64,000 nt of DNA from Methylobacterium sp. Leaf125. Lineage in GTDB: Bacteria > Pseudomonadota > Alphaproteobacteria > Rhizobiales > Beijerinckiaceae. The stretch is taken from NCBI RefSeq assembly GCF_001423085.1, contig NZ_LMNU01000005.1, positions 1-64,000 on the forward strand, in the 5' to 3' direction. A model generated the notes under the pieces. The model made no database searches. It was not told where the DNA came from and saw nothing but the letters and a program-made list of their open reading frames with translations. How positions within the stretch are numbered: the first letter of the stretch is position 1; every line of letters begins with the position of its first letter. Below are positions 34,074 to 42,811 of the stretch, piece after piece. The position numbers and the translations under genes were made by a program.

Positions 34074-35377
34074 CGGTAGGTTCCCGATCGTCGCGTGAAG
34101 GCCGCCTGCGCCAGAGCGGCGGCCAAGACCAGGGCGGCGAGGATCGCCGAGCGGTCGTCGTAAGAGAGCTGCGGATCGCCGGGAACGACATCGTAGAGCA
34201 CAAAGCCTCCCACCGTCAGAGCCCAGCCTGGAAGCGTCGCGGCGATGCTCAAGAACGGCACCGCCATCAACAAATACCAGGGGAATTCGGGCGAGAGCAG
34301 GAAGAGTAACATCACGATCGAAAGATTGATGTCGCGCAGGCTCCGCTCTGGTGTGCGGTCCCTTCGGAAACCGGTTCTCAGGGCCAGGGCCGCCAGGATC
34401 GCAAGGCAGAGGCCGAGATAGATCCCGGTGTCGTGCGGCCATTCACCCGCGGAAAAACGCCAGAGCCGCAGCAGAGTGAAGCCCCAGCCAGAGGCCAGAC
34501 CTTCCTCCTGAACGTAGCCTGTGGCGAGGAAGCCAAGCACGTCGCGTCCGACGGACAGGTAGGGCAAATAGGCCGCCGCGACGACGACGGGCACGAGCGC
34601 AATCATGCGCCAGTCCCACGGCCGCCACAGGCCCGGCAGGGCGATGAGGGCGAAGGGCTTGACAAGGGCCGCCAGCACGACGGCGCCCGCGCCCCCGTAG
34701 CGCCGTCCGACGATGAGGGCGAGCCACAGGCCGAGCATCATCAGGGCGATCATCAGCCCGTCGACATGGCCCTGGCCGGCGATCTCCCAGACCGGCAGCG
34801 GGTGCCAAGCATAGGCCGCCACCCGCGTCGGCGGCTGTCCGGTGAGGCGCAGCAGGCCGATGAGCGCCAGCAAGGTCGCCCCCTCGCAGGCCACGAGCGC
34901 GAGCTTGATCGCGAGGGGGCTCTCCGACAGGCGGGTGACCAGAAAGAAGAACGCCTGCGCCACTGGAGGATAGATGGTCACCGCGTAATCGGCGCGGTTG
35001 ATGAACGGATAGACCGCCGCCGGGCGTAGGGCTGCGAGCGCCGGATCGGCCGGAACGTAGCGATAGGGGTTGATGCCTGCGCCCTGCACGAGCCCGTCCC
35101 AGACGTAGCGGAAGACGTCCGTGGACAGGATCGGAGGCGCGGGCAGCGCGAGCATCCGCATGGCGAGGCCGATGCCGATAATGACGATGAGCGCCCGGCG
35201 CCCCTCGATGCCCTCCAGACGTGCGCCCAGGGCCGCGATCACCCCGCCAGCGACGACGAGCAGTAGGAAAGCGTTGTCGCCGAGGCTCTGGAGCACGGGC
35301 ATCCCGAGGCCGACCAGCACGGTCCCGGCGAGGCCGAGCAGGACGAGGCGCCGGGCGAGCCCCGGGGTTGCGATCAT
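34070..35377 (-). CDS. GT-C type membrane glycosyltransferase
   Basis: A polytopic protein of about 435 residues with 10-12 hydrophobic segments. A conserved acidic loop reads PPILSTDVFRYVWDGLVQGAGINPYRY, the typical D(x)D-like site of polyprenyl-phosphate-dependent GT-C mannosyltransferases. HVDGLMIALMMLGLWLAL and LSPEFPWYLL follow. The ATG at 35377 overlaps the upstream stop by ATGA. An ATG at 35389 is also possible. It presumably uses a lipid-linked sugar at the periplasmic face. Confidence 0.82.
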   Translation of the reverse strand: MIATPGLARRLVLLGLAGTVLVGLGMPVLQSLGDNAFLLLVVAGGVIAALGARLEGIEGRRALIVIIGIGLAMRMLALPAPPILSTDVFRYVWDGLVQGAGINPYRYVPADPALAALRPAAVYPFINRADYAVTIYPPVAQAFFFLVTRLSESPLAIKLALVACEGATLLALIGLLRLTGQPPTRVAAYAWHPLPVWEIAGQGHVDGLMIALMMLGLWLALIVGRRYGGAGAVVLAALVKPFALIALPGLWRPWDWRMIALVPVVVAAAYLPYLSVGRDVLGFLATGYVQEEGLASGWGFTLLRLWRFSAGEWPHDTGIYLGLCLAILAALALRTGFRRDRTPERSLRDINLSIVMLLFLLSPEFPWYLLMAVPFLSIAATLPGWALTVGGFVLYDVVPGDPQLSYDDRSAILAALVLAAALAQAAFTRRSGTYR

Positions 35378-36084
35378 GGCTCCGGCCATTCCGCCAGCAT
35401 CGCGCGGGTCTCCTTGGCCGGTCCACCGATGAGGCTAGGCGGTGCAAAGGCCGGCGGCGTTCCGGCGACCTCCGCCTGCAGTACCCGGAACGTCTCCAGG
35501 TCGTCGATGTCGTACCAGAGCGGCAGCATCTCGACCGCGAGGGCGATCCCGGCAGCCCGCTCCAGAGTCAGGCGCAGTACCTCGCCCGTGCTCCAAGGGA
35601 TTTCGGCGAAGAGTTCGGGGTGATCGCGCTTCAGCCCGATCAAGGTGTAGCCTCCATCAATTGCGGGCCCGAGCACGACCCTGTCACCCGGTCGCCGCAG
35701 AGCCGTGATCGCGGTCGTGAGGAGCGCCACTGGCAAGGTCGGGGAATCGGAATTGATCAGCACGACGCAGTCATGGCCTGCCTCGCCCAGCAGCCGCTGC
35801 ACTGCCGAGCCGAGGACGAGTCCAAAATCATTGCCGTCTTGGAGGAGGAGCCGAAAGGAAGGCGGTAGGATCTCCTCAAGCTCCGCCTCGCTTCCGGCCG
35901 GCGCGTAGACCCCATAGCCCTGGCTTCCCAAGGCGTCCGGGACTGCGAGTACAGCCTGGGCGACATCCTTGAGGAAGCATCCGGAGAGGCGGGCCGCGCG
36001 CTCCGCCCCGAGAAAGGCGGCGAGCCGTGTCTTGGTTCGGCCAGGATGCGGGGCCTTGCACATGATCCCAAGCGCTGCGCTCAT
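35374..36084 (-). CDS. DUF2064/TIGR04282-type glycosyltransferase
   Basis: A 236-residue GT-A-like protein. Signature stretches are IMCKAPHPGRTKTRLA, VVLINSDSPTLP, VVLGPAIDGGYTLIGL and LYDIDDLETF-like LWYDIDDLETF. The TIGR04282 group was named for arsenosugar biosynthesis, but many members lie outside arsenic loci and no ars gene is near. First gene of the coupled operon running toward 32281. The start at 36084 is supported by AAGGAC upstream. Confidence 0.85.
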   Translation of the reverse strand: MSAALGIMCKAPHPGRTKTRLAAFLGAERAARLSGCFLKDVAQAVLAVPDALGSQGYGVYAPAGSEAELEEILPPSFRLLLQDGNDFGLVLGSAVQRLLGEAGHDCVVLINSDSPTLPVALLTTAITALRRPGDRVVLGPAIDGGYTLIGLKRDHPELFAEIPWSTGEVLRLTLERAAGIALAVEMLPLWYDIDDLETFRVLQAEVAGTPPAFAPPSLIGGPAKETRAMLAEWPEP

Positions 36085-36597
36085 GCGTCCTTGACTCCCA
36101 CCCATCTCCGCACCGACGTCATTCAAGCGCGTTAGATCCGGTACGCTGCGTGCCGGGCGAAAACAGACGGTATCCGGTGCAGGAAGCCAAATCACAAAGT
36201 CAGGTCCAACGGCTTTTATCTGTCGTAAGCCTGACGCGGGGTGACAGACAGCGATCAATCGTCGGAACTTCGGGGTGGGTACCTGCTCGGGTAATTTTAA
36301 CGCACCTCCACCACGTTAGCCGGCACGCTTGAAGCTCCGCGGCTCGCTTCTTACAGAGCAGTCGAAGCGAGTTTTTATTCTCGGTCTCCCAACGCCTGAA
36401 ACTGTCTGCTCTGGAGCCATTTTAGAAGAACCGACAACGATTGGTTCGGGTCGGGACGGGGCCGTCCGCCATAGGATCGGATCGGGTGACTTTGCGATGG
36501 TTCGCTTCTGATCGGAATGTGACGGAAACGACGGCCCAGAGTTGTCGCAGCGCGTCTCGAACGCGACTGAAGTCCTTCGAAGACTGCGATCGCCCCG
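36085..36597. other. Gene-free 513-base spacer
   Basis: AT-richer than its surroundings. It should hold the promoter of the glycosyltransferase operon on the minus strand. No protein-like frame is visible. A terminator-like hairpin on the plus strand has no annotated plus-strand gene before it for over 4 kb (next entry). Confidence 0.5.
36343..36376 (+). terminator. Orphan intrinsic terminator, candidate end of a small RNA
   Basis: CTCGCTTC (36343-36350) pairs perfectly with GAAGCGAG (36364-36371) around a 13-base loop and is followed by TTTTT (36372-36376). The T-run makes sense only for plus-strand transcription. The nearest plus-strand gene upstream ends at 32246, so the hairpin may end an unannotated small RNA starting in 36085-36340. 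Confidence 0.45.
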
Positions 36598-37365
36598 TTA
36601 CAGGGCCTGCGTTGCCGCCCCTTTCGCGCGGCCGATGAACAGGATCCGGCCCGTCGGGCGACCGATGGGCGAGCCCGCCTCGGGCTCCAGCGTGATCTCG
36701 AAAAGCTGCCCGTCGCCGATGGCTTCCAGCCGCTCCGGCGGCAGACGGATCGCTCCGCCCGGGGGCAGCACGCCGAGGGAGACCGGACCGCGCGCCTGAT
36801 CCCACAGGGTCCAAAGCTGCAACGCGCGCCCGCTTCCCGGCTGCACGTCAGCCAGCGGCAGGGACCGCACGGTGCCGTTCTGGGCAACTTGGATGAGCCA
36901 TCCCGGTCCGCTCTCCTGCCCGGAGGCGTCGCGGCTCTGCAGGATCGCGTAGAACCGCGTCGGGCTCTCGGCCGGCACCGGGACGCGGCTCGGCAGGATC
37001 GCCAGAACGATCGCAGCGGCCGTGGCGAGCCCCGTGGTGGCCCGCCACAGCGCAGGGCTCCGCCACGCCGCCCGCAACATCCCGCCTCGCGGCCGTGTGA
37101 GGGCGAGCGCCGCGGTCGGGCCGAGCGCCTGCCGGCGCGTCACGAGGGCTTGCTCGATCCGCGCCCATTGCGCCGGATCGACATCGGCCTTCCCGACGGC
37201 CGCGGAGGCCGGCAGCAGCCGCTCCTCCCAGAAGGCGATGCGGCGGGCCAGATCCGCATCCGAACCCAGTGCCCGCTCGACCTCCGCCAGGGCTGCGCAA
37301 TCGAGCAGGCCGAGGACGTATTCGCCCGCCAGGACGTCGCGGTCTTCCGGCTGGCTCGGGATCAT
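36598..37365 (-). CDS. Anti-sigma factor, RskA/anti-sigma-K family
   Basis: A 255-residue membrane protein. A cytoplasmic N-terminal anti-sigma domain (DRDVLAGEYVLGLLDCAALAEVERAL, RIAFWEERLLP) is followed by one membrane helix (ATTGLATAAAIVLAILPS). The periplasmic RskA C-terminal domain has GSGRALQLWTLWDQARGPVSLGVLPPGG and ITLEPEAGSPIGRPTGRILFIGRA. The start at 37365 overlaps the sigma-factor stop by ATGA. Release would normally need signal-induced proteolysis. Confidence 0.9.
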   Translation of the reverse strand: MIPSQPEDRDVLAGEYVLGLLDCAALAEVERALGSDADLARRIAFWEERLLPASAAVGKADVDPAQWARIEQALVTRRQALGPTAALALTRPRGGMLRAAWRSPALWRATTGLATAAAIVLAILPSRVPVPAESPTRFYAILQSRDASGQESGPGWLIQVAQNGTVRSLPLADVQPGSGRALQLWTLWDQARGPVSLGVLPPGGAIRLPPERLEAIGDGQLFEITLEPEAGSPIGRPTGRILFIGRAKGAATQAL

Positions 37366-37901
37366 GACAGGCAATCCTTCAAGGCGATGAGGCTGCGGCG
37401 GACCCATGCCTTCACGGTCCCGAGCGGTGTCCCCAATCGCTCGGCGATCTCGGACTGCGACAGTCCATCGACATAGGCGAGCAGGATCACCGCCCGCCTT
37501 TCGGCGCCAAGCTGCGCAAGGCAACCATGGAGGCGTCTCCCGTCCTGCAATGTCGCCAGGATGGCAAACGGATCGGGCGCGTCGTCCGCGATCTCTGTCG
37601 CCGCGGCCGCGTCGAGGTCCGTCTCCCGACCGACGACCCGGATGTGTTTGAGCGCGCGGTGTCGCACGATGCTGGTGATCCATGCACGGCCCGCGCCGCG
37701 GCTGCGGTCGAAGGTGCCGGCGCGCTCCCAGATGTCCATCATGGCATCGTGCAGGACGTCGGCCGCAACATCACGCCGCCGCACGATCCTGAGCGCGACG
37801 GCGAGCAGGAATCCGGCCTCCTGGTCGTAGAGACGCCGCAGCGACGCAGGATCCCCACGGGCGCAGCCTTCCAACGCGGAGGCGTGATCGAACGGCTCCA
37901 T
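37362..37901 (-). CDS. ECF RNA polymerase sigma factor (SigK-like)
   Basis: A 179-residue ECF factor: region 2 around VAADVLHDAMMDIWERAGTF and AWITSIVRHRALKHIR, region 4 around LGAERRAVILLAYVDGLSQSEIAERLGTPLGTVKAWVRRSL. Its stop overlaps the RskA-type anti-sigma gene. It is a different ECF group from the NrsF-linked factor at 2697. The upstream DUF4394 gene on the same strand is probably co-transcribed. Confidence 0.92.
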   Translation of the reverse strand: MEPFDHASALEGCARGDPASLRRLYDQEAGFLLAVALRIVRRRDVAADVLHDAMMDIWERAGTFDRSRGAGRAWITSIVRHRALKHIRVVGRETDLDAAAATEIADDAPDPFAILATLQDGRRLHGCLAQLGAERRAVILLAYVDGLSQSEIAERLGTPLGTVKAWVRRSLIALKDCLS

Positions 37902-37961
37902 GACCCTTCCGGCGATTGGAAGGACCGGCCGCCTGGCCGGTCCTGCAGTGGAGGAGCGATG

Positions 37962-38741
37962 CTACATCTTGGGCAGAATGGCGATGTCACGGACCTTGCC
38001 GGACACGCCGGTGATCTTGGCGGCCATGTCGCCCTTCCCGGTCGCGAGATCCACCTTGTAGAGCGTGTCGCCGGCCATGGCCCAGGCCTGGTTGCCACCC
38101 TGGCCATCGGACAGGATGTCGAAAGCCACGGCCTCGCCCGACATGCCGAGCATGCCGACGGTGTTCAGGATGCCGTCATTCGGCGGAGCCTGCTTCAGCA
38201 GCGCGCCGGAGGACTCGATGTCGAACAGGGCCGTCTCCTTCGTGCCCTTGAAGGCATTGGTGTAGGCGCCAGCCGTCACCTTCGGGGTCTTGCCCTTCAT
38301 GCTGTCGGTCTCGGCAAACTTGAGCTGGCCGTCCTTCGTGACCTTGCCGTCATCGACATTGGCGCGAAGGTTGGTGCCGTCCGAACCGATGATGCGCAGG
38401 CGGTCGGCGACGGGATTGAAGTCGACCGTTGCCGCGGTGCCGGCGGCTAGCATCGTATCGAGCTTCGACTTGGCCGTCGCCTTACCGGACACCGGATCGA
38501 TCGTGACGACGCTGCCATCCGAGATCACGGCGTAGAGCATGCCGTCGGCAGGCCGCACGTCGATGCCGAGGACGCTGCCGCCGATCCCGGTGATCGTCAC
38601 CGTCTTCGTGACCTTCTTCGCGGCCGTGTCGACATGCGCCAGCGTGGCATCGCCGACGAGTGCCGCAACGATCTCGGCACGCGCGGCGGTTCCAAAACAG
38701 GTCCCAGCCAGCAGGGTAACGGCGATAAGGCTCAGTCGCAT
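37962..38741 (-). CDS. Secreted DUF4394 domain protein
   Basis: A 259-residue protein with a signal peptide (LSLIAVTLLAGTCFGTAARA) and a repeated beta-propeller-like pattern: LGIDVRPADGMLYAVISDG, VDFNPVADRLRIIGSDGTNLR and FDILSDGQGGNQAWAM. This is the DUF4394 family, often secreted and often near SigK/RskA pairs. The ATG at 38741 follows GGAGA by 5 bases. It lies 60 bases before the sigma gene in the same direction. Function unknown. Confidence 0.85.
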   Translation of the reverse strand: MRLSLIAVTLLAGTCFGTAARAEIVAALVGDATLAHVDTAAKKVTKTVTITGIGGSVLGIDVRPADGMLYAVISDGSVVTIDPVSGKATAKSKLDTMLAAGTAATVDFNPVADRLRIIGSDGTNLRANVDDGKVTKDGQLKFAETDSMKGKTPKVTAGAYTNAFKGTKETALFDIESSGALLKQAPPNDGILNTVGMLGMSGEAVAFDILSDGQGGNQAWAMAGDTLYKVDLATGKGDMAAKITGVSGKVRDIAILPKM

Positions 38742-38974
38742 GGCGTTCTCCATCTGCCGCGAAGGCGACATCAAGAGCGCTAGCCATGAGCCGGAGGATC
38801 GGACGCAGCGGATGTCAGGTTTTTTCGCCCTCCAGCGGACCGTCCGCTTTCAAGAGCCACTCCAAGTGTCGGCTACGACGTAATTGGGTCGAAAGCAGCC
38901 CCCGCGGCACAGGTCTCCCGCATCGGGTACCGCCAGACGTCCCTGACGCGCACGCCTCCTCTTGACCCCTCAGG

Positions 38975-39958
38975 TTACGCCTCCTGCCGAACGCGTGCGT
39001 TGGTCGGCTGGGTCGTGTCGGAGCCGGGCATGAAGGCGTCGAAGGCGGCCCAGAAGTCCTGACGGATGCTGTCGCGCTCCGACAGGATCTCGTGCCGGGC
39101 ATCGGGCAGCACCAGGATGTGCCCGGCGCGCAGGCCGCGGGCGAAACGCTCGGTGGTGCGGGTACCGCAGACGGGGTCGGCGCCCGCCGCGACGATGAGC
39201 GTCGGCACCGAGATCCGGCCCGGCACGCGCGGATCGGCGAGGCGCTTCATCGCCCGGAAGGCGCTCGCGAGCCAGGCGATGCTCGGATCGCCGACGGCGC
39301 CGGCCCCGACATCCCGGGCGGCCGCCGCGTTGCGGGCATAGCGCTTCGGATCGCGGCACAGGCGATTGCCCGGATAGGGCTTCGTCGCGATCGAGACCGC
39401 CGAGCCGAAGGGAATGTAGCGCCGGCCCCAGCCGATCGCGTGCAGGGCAGCGGCGAGGAGGGCCGCCCCGGCGGGCCAACGCACCATGCGGATCGACAGC
39501 ATGGGCGCCACCATGACGACGCGCCGGAACGGCAGCCAGCCGTCATGGGCCCCGGTCAGGGCGACGGCCCCGCCCATCGAGTGCGCGAGGGCAAGATGCG
39601 GATGCGGCATCAGGGGATGCAGGATGGCATCCTCGATCGCCTTCAGGTCGAGACGGTAATCGTCGAAATCCGCGACGTGGCCCCGATGCGGATCGTCGAC
39701 CTGTCGCTGCGACTCGCCCTGGCCCCGCCAGTCGAAGGCGACGACGGCGAAGCCCCGCCCGCGCAGATCGGCGATGGTCTCGTAGTACTTCTCGATGAAT
39801 TCGGCCCGGCCCTGGAGGAGGCAGACGGTTCCCTTCACCAGGCGGGTGGTCGGGCGCCAATGGGCGGCGCGCAACTCGATGCCGTCGTCGGTGCGCACCG
39901 CCTTGAGGGCACCGCCCGGCGGAACGGGATTGTCGGGGGTGGAGCGCAGAGTCAGCAT
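38975..39958 (-). CDS. Alpha/beta hydrolase (lysophospholipase-like)
   Basis: A 327-residue serine hydrolase of the PldB/monoacylglycerol-lipase group. The oxyanion region is LLQGRAEFIEKYYETIADLRGRG-like, followed by FDWRGQGESQR. The nucleophile elbow is AHSMGGA, a late Asp lies in VAAGADPVCG, and the catalytic His is in PDARHEIL. There is no signal peptide, so it is cytoplasmic. Transcribed alone; divergent from Hsp20. Confidence 0.88.
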   Translation of the reverse strand: MLTLRSTPDNPVPPGGALKAVRTDDGIELRAAHWRPTTRLVKGTVCLLQGRAEFIEKYYETIADLRGRGFAVVAFDWRGQGESQRQVDDPHRGHVADFDDYRLDLKAIEDAILHPLMPHPHLALAHSMGGAVALTGAHDGWLPFRRVVMVAPMLSIRMVRWPAGAALLAAALHAIGWGRRYIPFGSAVSIATKPYPGNRLCRDPKRYARNAAAARDVGAGAVGDPSIAWLASAFRAMKRLADPRVPGRISVPTLIVAAGADPVCGTRTTERFARGLRAGHILVLPDARHEILSERDSIRQDFWAAFDAFMPGSDTTQPTNARVRQEA

Positions 39959-40137
39959 CGACGAAGTCTCAGGTAGAGGAAGGAACCAAATTTTTTGGCC
40001 GAGGCACCGGCTCAGGCTCTTGCGAGGCTGAAACCCAGCGCCGATATCACGGGAGCACTGGCCAATACGGCGGTGCGACTGGTCTGGCCCTCGGGCGGAC
40101 CTGAAACCAGCATGTTGCTTCTTACGGAGAATATGTG

Positions 40138-40611
40138 ATGCGTCAGTTCGACCTTGCTCCCCTCTATCGCTCCACCGTCGGTTTCGACCGCCTCTTCTCG
40201 GCCCTCGACCAGCTCGTGAGTGCCGACGCGGCCCCGACCTATCCGCCCTACAACATCGAGCGCACCGGCGAGAACGCCTACCGGATCACGGTGGCGGTGG
40301 CCGGCTTCACCGACTCCGATCTCGCGATCGAGGTCAAGGAGAACGCGCTCACCCTGAAGGGCGAGCGGAAGTCCGATCCCGCCAAGCCGGCGGAATTCCT
40401 GCACCAGGGCATCGCGGCCCGCGCCTTCGAGCGTCGGTTCCAGCTGGCCGACTACGTCCAGGTGACGGGTGCCGCCCTGGAGAACGGCCTCCTCCACATC
40501 GATCTCGTCCGCGAGATTCCGGAGGCGAAGAAGCCCCGTCAGATCCAGATCGCCACCGGCCGCACCCCGCGGGCCCCGGTGATCGAGGGTTCGGTGCAGC
40601 AGGCCGCCTGA
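40138..40611 (+). CDS. Small heat-shock protein Hsp20 (IbpA-like)
   Basis: A 157-residue holdase chaperone. The class A N-terminus (RQFDLAPLYRSTVGFDRLF) is followed by an alpha-crystallin domain: PPYNIERTGENAYRITVAVAGF, ALTLKGERK, FERRFQLADYVQVTGAALENGLLHIDLVREIPE. The C-terminal I-x-I anchor is QIQIATG. ATG 40138 is 7 bases from GGAGA. An intrinsic terminator follows. Confidence 0.93.
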   Translation: MRQFDLAPLYRSTVGFDRLFSALDQLVSADAAPTYPPYNIERTGENAYRITVAVAGFTDSDLAIEVKENALTLKGERKSDPAKPAEFLHQGIAARAFERRFQLADYVQVTGAALENGLLHIDLVREIPEAKKPRQIQIATGRTPRAPVIEGSVQQAA

Positions 40612-40634
40612 TCGGCGCGTAAGGACGTTCGGAG

Positions 40635-40663
40635 CGCCCCGGCCGCACGGCCGGGGCGTTTTT
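40635..40663 (+). terminator. Intrinsic terminator after hsp20
   Basis: CGCCCCGGCC (40635-40644) pairs with GGCCGGGGCG (40649-40658) around GCAC, and five T follow. It starts 23 bases after the Hsp20 stop. Confidence 0.9.
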
Positions 40664-40733
40664 CTGTCCAGAAGCCTCTTTCTGTCCGGAGACGTCTTTC
40701 GATCCGAAAGCGTCTTCCGATCCGGAGACCGCG
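40662..40733. repeat. Four imperfect 18-base tandem repeats
   Basis: Units start at 40662, 40680, 40698 and 40716. They share a TTC-x-x-TCCGGA-G-x-CGTCT pattern with a few changes each. The period of 18 keeps frame, but no supported gene covers it. It sits directly between the hsp20 terminator and the end of the convergent small secreted protein gene. Confidence 0.7.
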
Positions 40734-40753
40734 TGCCCGGACGGACGGTCGGC

Positions 40754-41059
40754 TCAGAAGTCGCCGTCGAATCCATCGTCGCGGCTCGGCTCCTTGCAGC
40801 GATAGCCGATGAAGCAGCGCGGCGTATCCTGCGCCGGCACGAAGGCCGGGATCGTGATCTCGGTGACCTCGCAGAAGCTGCGGTCGCGCACGAAGCGGTC
40901 ATAGGTCTGCCCCCCGGTTCCGAGGACGAGGCCGCCCCGGCGGTCCACCAGCGTCTTGGCCTGGCCGCAGGACATGGCTGTCGTTGAGGCCCGCTGCGCG
41001 TGCGCCGGTGCGGTGCAGAGGGCAAGGACGAGGGCGGCGCGGGCAATGCGGATCGGCAT
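40754..41059 (-). CDS. Small secreted protein, four conserved Cys
   Basis: A 101-residue protein with a signal peptide (IRIARAALVLALCTAPAHA). The mature part has Cys in MSCGQAKTLV, RSFCEVTEI, PRCFIGYRC and a core LVDRRGGLVLGTGGQTYDRFV. This pattern occurs in small Hyphomicrobiales exported proteins without known function. It ends close to the 18-base repeats. Confidence 0.75.
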   Translation of the reverse strand: MPIRIARAALVLALCTAPAHAQRASTTAMSCGQAKTLVDRRGGLVLGTGGQTYDRFVRDRSFCEVTEITIPAFVPAQDTPRCFIGYRCKEPSRDDGFDGDF

Positions 41060-41146
41060 GGCGGGCCAACGCGCTCGGCGACCGGTCGATCCCGACGCGG
41101 GACGCGGCGCGCCCCATGCCTCAGGCGCCTCGGCCGCTGCGTGCGC

Positions 41147-41605
41147 TCACAGGTCGCCGAAGATCAACTGTCCCTGCGGGCTCGGACGCCGCGCGGCCGG
41201 ATTGCCCTTGGCGCGCTTGGCCGCAGGCTTGCCCACGGTCCGGCGTGCGGCCGGGCGCTCGGCCGGCGGATCGGCCCTGAGACGGGCTTTCGCCTTGTCG
41301 CGGGCGATCGCCTCCGGGGCATGGGGATCATCGTCGAGCCACTTGCCGCGCTTGATCACCTCGTTGACCCGGCCCTGGTTCACGCCGACCTTGAAGGCGA
41401 TCTCCTGCTGGGTCATGCCGGTGGAGGCGTGCAGGTCGAGGATCGCGCGGGCAAGCTCCGGGGTCATCTTCTGGCCGGTCAGGCGCCGGGCCGGCTTGAT
41501 CGTCCGCGTCGCCCGGTCCCGCTCGCGCAGGCGCTCCAGCAGGGCGAGCGCCATGTGCATGCCGTGCTCGCGCAGGGACTCCTCGAATTCCTTCAACGTC
41601 GCCAT
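41147..41605 (-). CDS. Helix-turn-helix DNA-binding protein
   Basis: A protein of about 152 residues. A predicted helix-turn-helix lies at TGMTQQEIAFKVGVNQGRVNEVIKRGKW, preceded by an acidic helical N-terminus (ATLKEFEESLREHGMHMALALLERLRE). The C-terminal third is Lys/Arg/Ala/Pro-rich and probably disordered (PAERPAARRTVGKPAAKRAK). ATG 41605 is used; in-frame ATGs at 41614 and 41620 are possible. Targets unknown. Confidence 0.72.
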   Translation of the reverse strand: MATLKEFEESLREHGMHMALALLERLRERDRATRTIKPARRLTGQKMTPELARAILDLHASTGMTQQEIAFKVGVNQGRVNEVIKRGKWLDDDPHAPEAIARDKAKARLRADPPAERPAARRTVGKPAAKRAKGNPAARRPSPQGQLIFGDL

Positions 41606-41883
41606 GGTCGGCATCCTCATCGCCGCAGGGTTCCGTGAGGTCGGAACCGCGACTGCTCCATCAACGCGACCGAAACGCCAGGGTTGCTCCGGACAGGCCG
41701 TCAGGGTTGGGCTGGTTCGGGCATCGTGACAACAGGCAAGCACCGTCATCCACCGCTATCCGCCCGGACCGACCCGGTCCGGGGCGGGCAGGGGGCCTCT
41801 GACGGGCCGCCGCGCCCGTGGTCAGCGGCGTGTCGTTCGGCTAAACCGCCGGTCCTGCCGCGGTTTTCGAGGATCCCCGCCCG

Positions 41884-42750
41884 ATGATCAGCCCGATCGT
41901 ATCCGTCTCACGCGCGGGGCCGCCCCCCGGCACGCCGTCCCTGGTGGATGCCCTCGAGGGCGGCGCGGTCCTGATGTTCCCCGATCTGGACTTTCCCTTG
42001 AGCCGCTTCGAGGAGCGCTTCGTCGAGCGCCCCTTCGCCGACGGCAAGGCCAAGAACGTCAATATCCGCGGACCGGAGGCCACCCTCCGGGGCGCGGCCG
42101 GCACGCCGGAGGAGCAGGAGGCCCTGCGCCAGGTCCTGATCCGCTACCGCCGCTTCGCCGAGACGCTGCTGGCCGAGCACCTGCCGGCCTATGCCGGCAA
42201 GGTCTCTTTCGCGGGCACCTCCTATCGCCCCTTCGAGGTCGACCAGCGCAAGCTGAGCTGGCGGCGCGACGACACCCGCCTGCACGTGGACGCCTTCCCG
42301 TCGAACCCGATCGGCGAGAAGCGCATCCTGCGCATCTTCCGCAACATCAATCCCAACGGGCAGCCGCGTCACTGGCGCGTCGGCGAGGACTTCCCGTCGA
42401 TGGCGCAGAAATTCCTGCCGCGCCTGCCCGGCTACTCGCCGCTCTCGGCCCGGATCCTGGCGCTCCTGAAGATCACCAAGGCGCGGCGCAGCGAGTACGA
42501 CCACCTCATGCTGCACCTGCACGACGCCCTGAAGCAGGACATGGCCTACCAGGAGACGGCGCCCCAGGCGGACGTGCACTTCTCCCCCGGCCAGACCTGG
42601 GTGACCTTCTCGGACCTGGTGATGCACGGCGCCATGGGCGGCCAGTACATGCTGGAGCAGACCGCCTACCTCGCGGTGGCCGACCAGGCCCGCCCCGAGC
42701 GCAGCCCGCAGCGCCTGCTCGCCCAGGCCCTCGGCCGCCCCCTTCGCTGA
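41884..42750 (+). CDS. Kdo hydroxylase (KdoO family)
   Basis: A 288-residue Fe(II)/2-oxoglutarate-dependent enzyme that hydroxylates the 3-position of Kdo in lipopolysaccharide core. Family signs are DALEGGAVLMFPDLDF, SYRPFEVDQRKLSWRRDDTR, the iron-binding HVDAF (H-x-D) and RILRIFRNINPNGQPRHWRVGEDF. A second His is in VMHGAMGGQYMLEQT. There is no signal peptide, fitting action on the inner face. Transcribed ahead of an ABM-domain protein. Confidence 0.88.
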   Translation: MISPIVSVSRAGPPPGTPSLVDALEGGAVLMFPDLDFPLSRFEERFVERPFADGKAKNVNIRGPEATLRGAAGTPEEQEALRQVLIRYRRFAETLLAEHLPAYAGKVSFAGTSYRPFEVDQRKLSWRRDDTRLHVDAFPSNPIGEKRILRIFRNINPNGQPRHWRVGEDFPSMAQKFLPRLPGYSPLSARILALLKITKARRSEYDHLMLHLHDALKQDMAYQETAPQADVHFSPGQTWVTFSDLVMHGAMGGQYMLEQTAYLAVADQARPERSPQRLLAQALGRPLR

Positions 42751-42811
42751 GTCCCTTTCGCGAATTCCCTTTCCGCTGATCCCCCTCGAACCCTACGGCC
42801 GGAGACCCCCG

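Noticed and set aside
33000..36084. Arsenosugar biosynthesis locus
   Set aside because: A TIGR04282-like protein is present, but there is no ArsS-like radical SAM, arsM, arsR or other arsenic gene, and the radical SAM here is SPASM-like.
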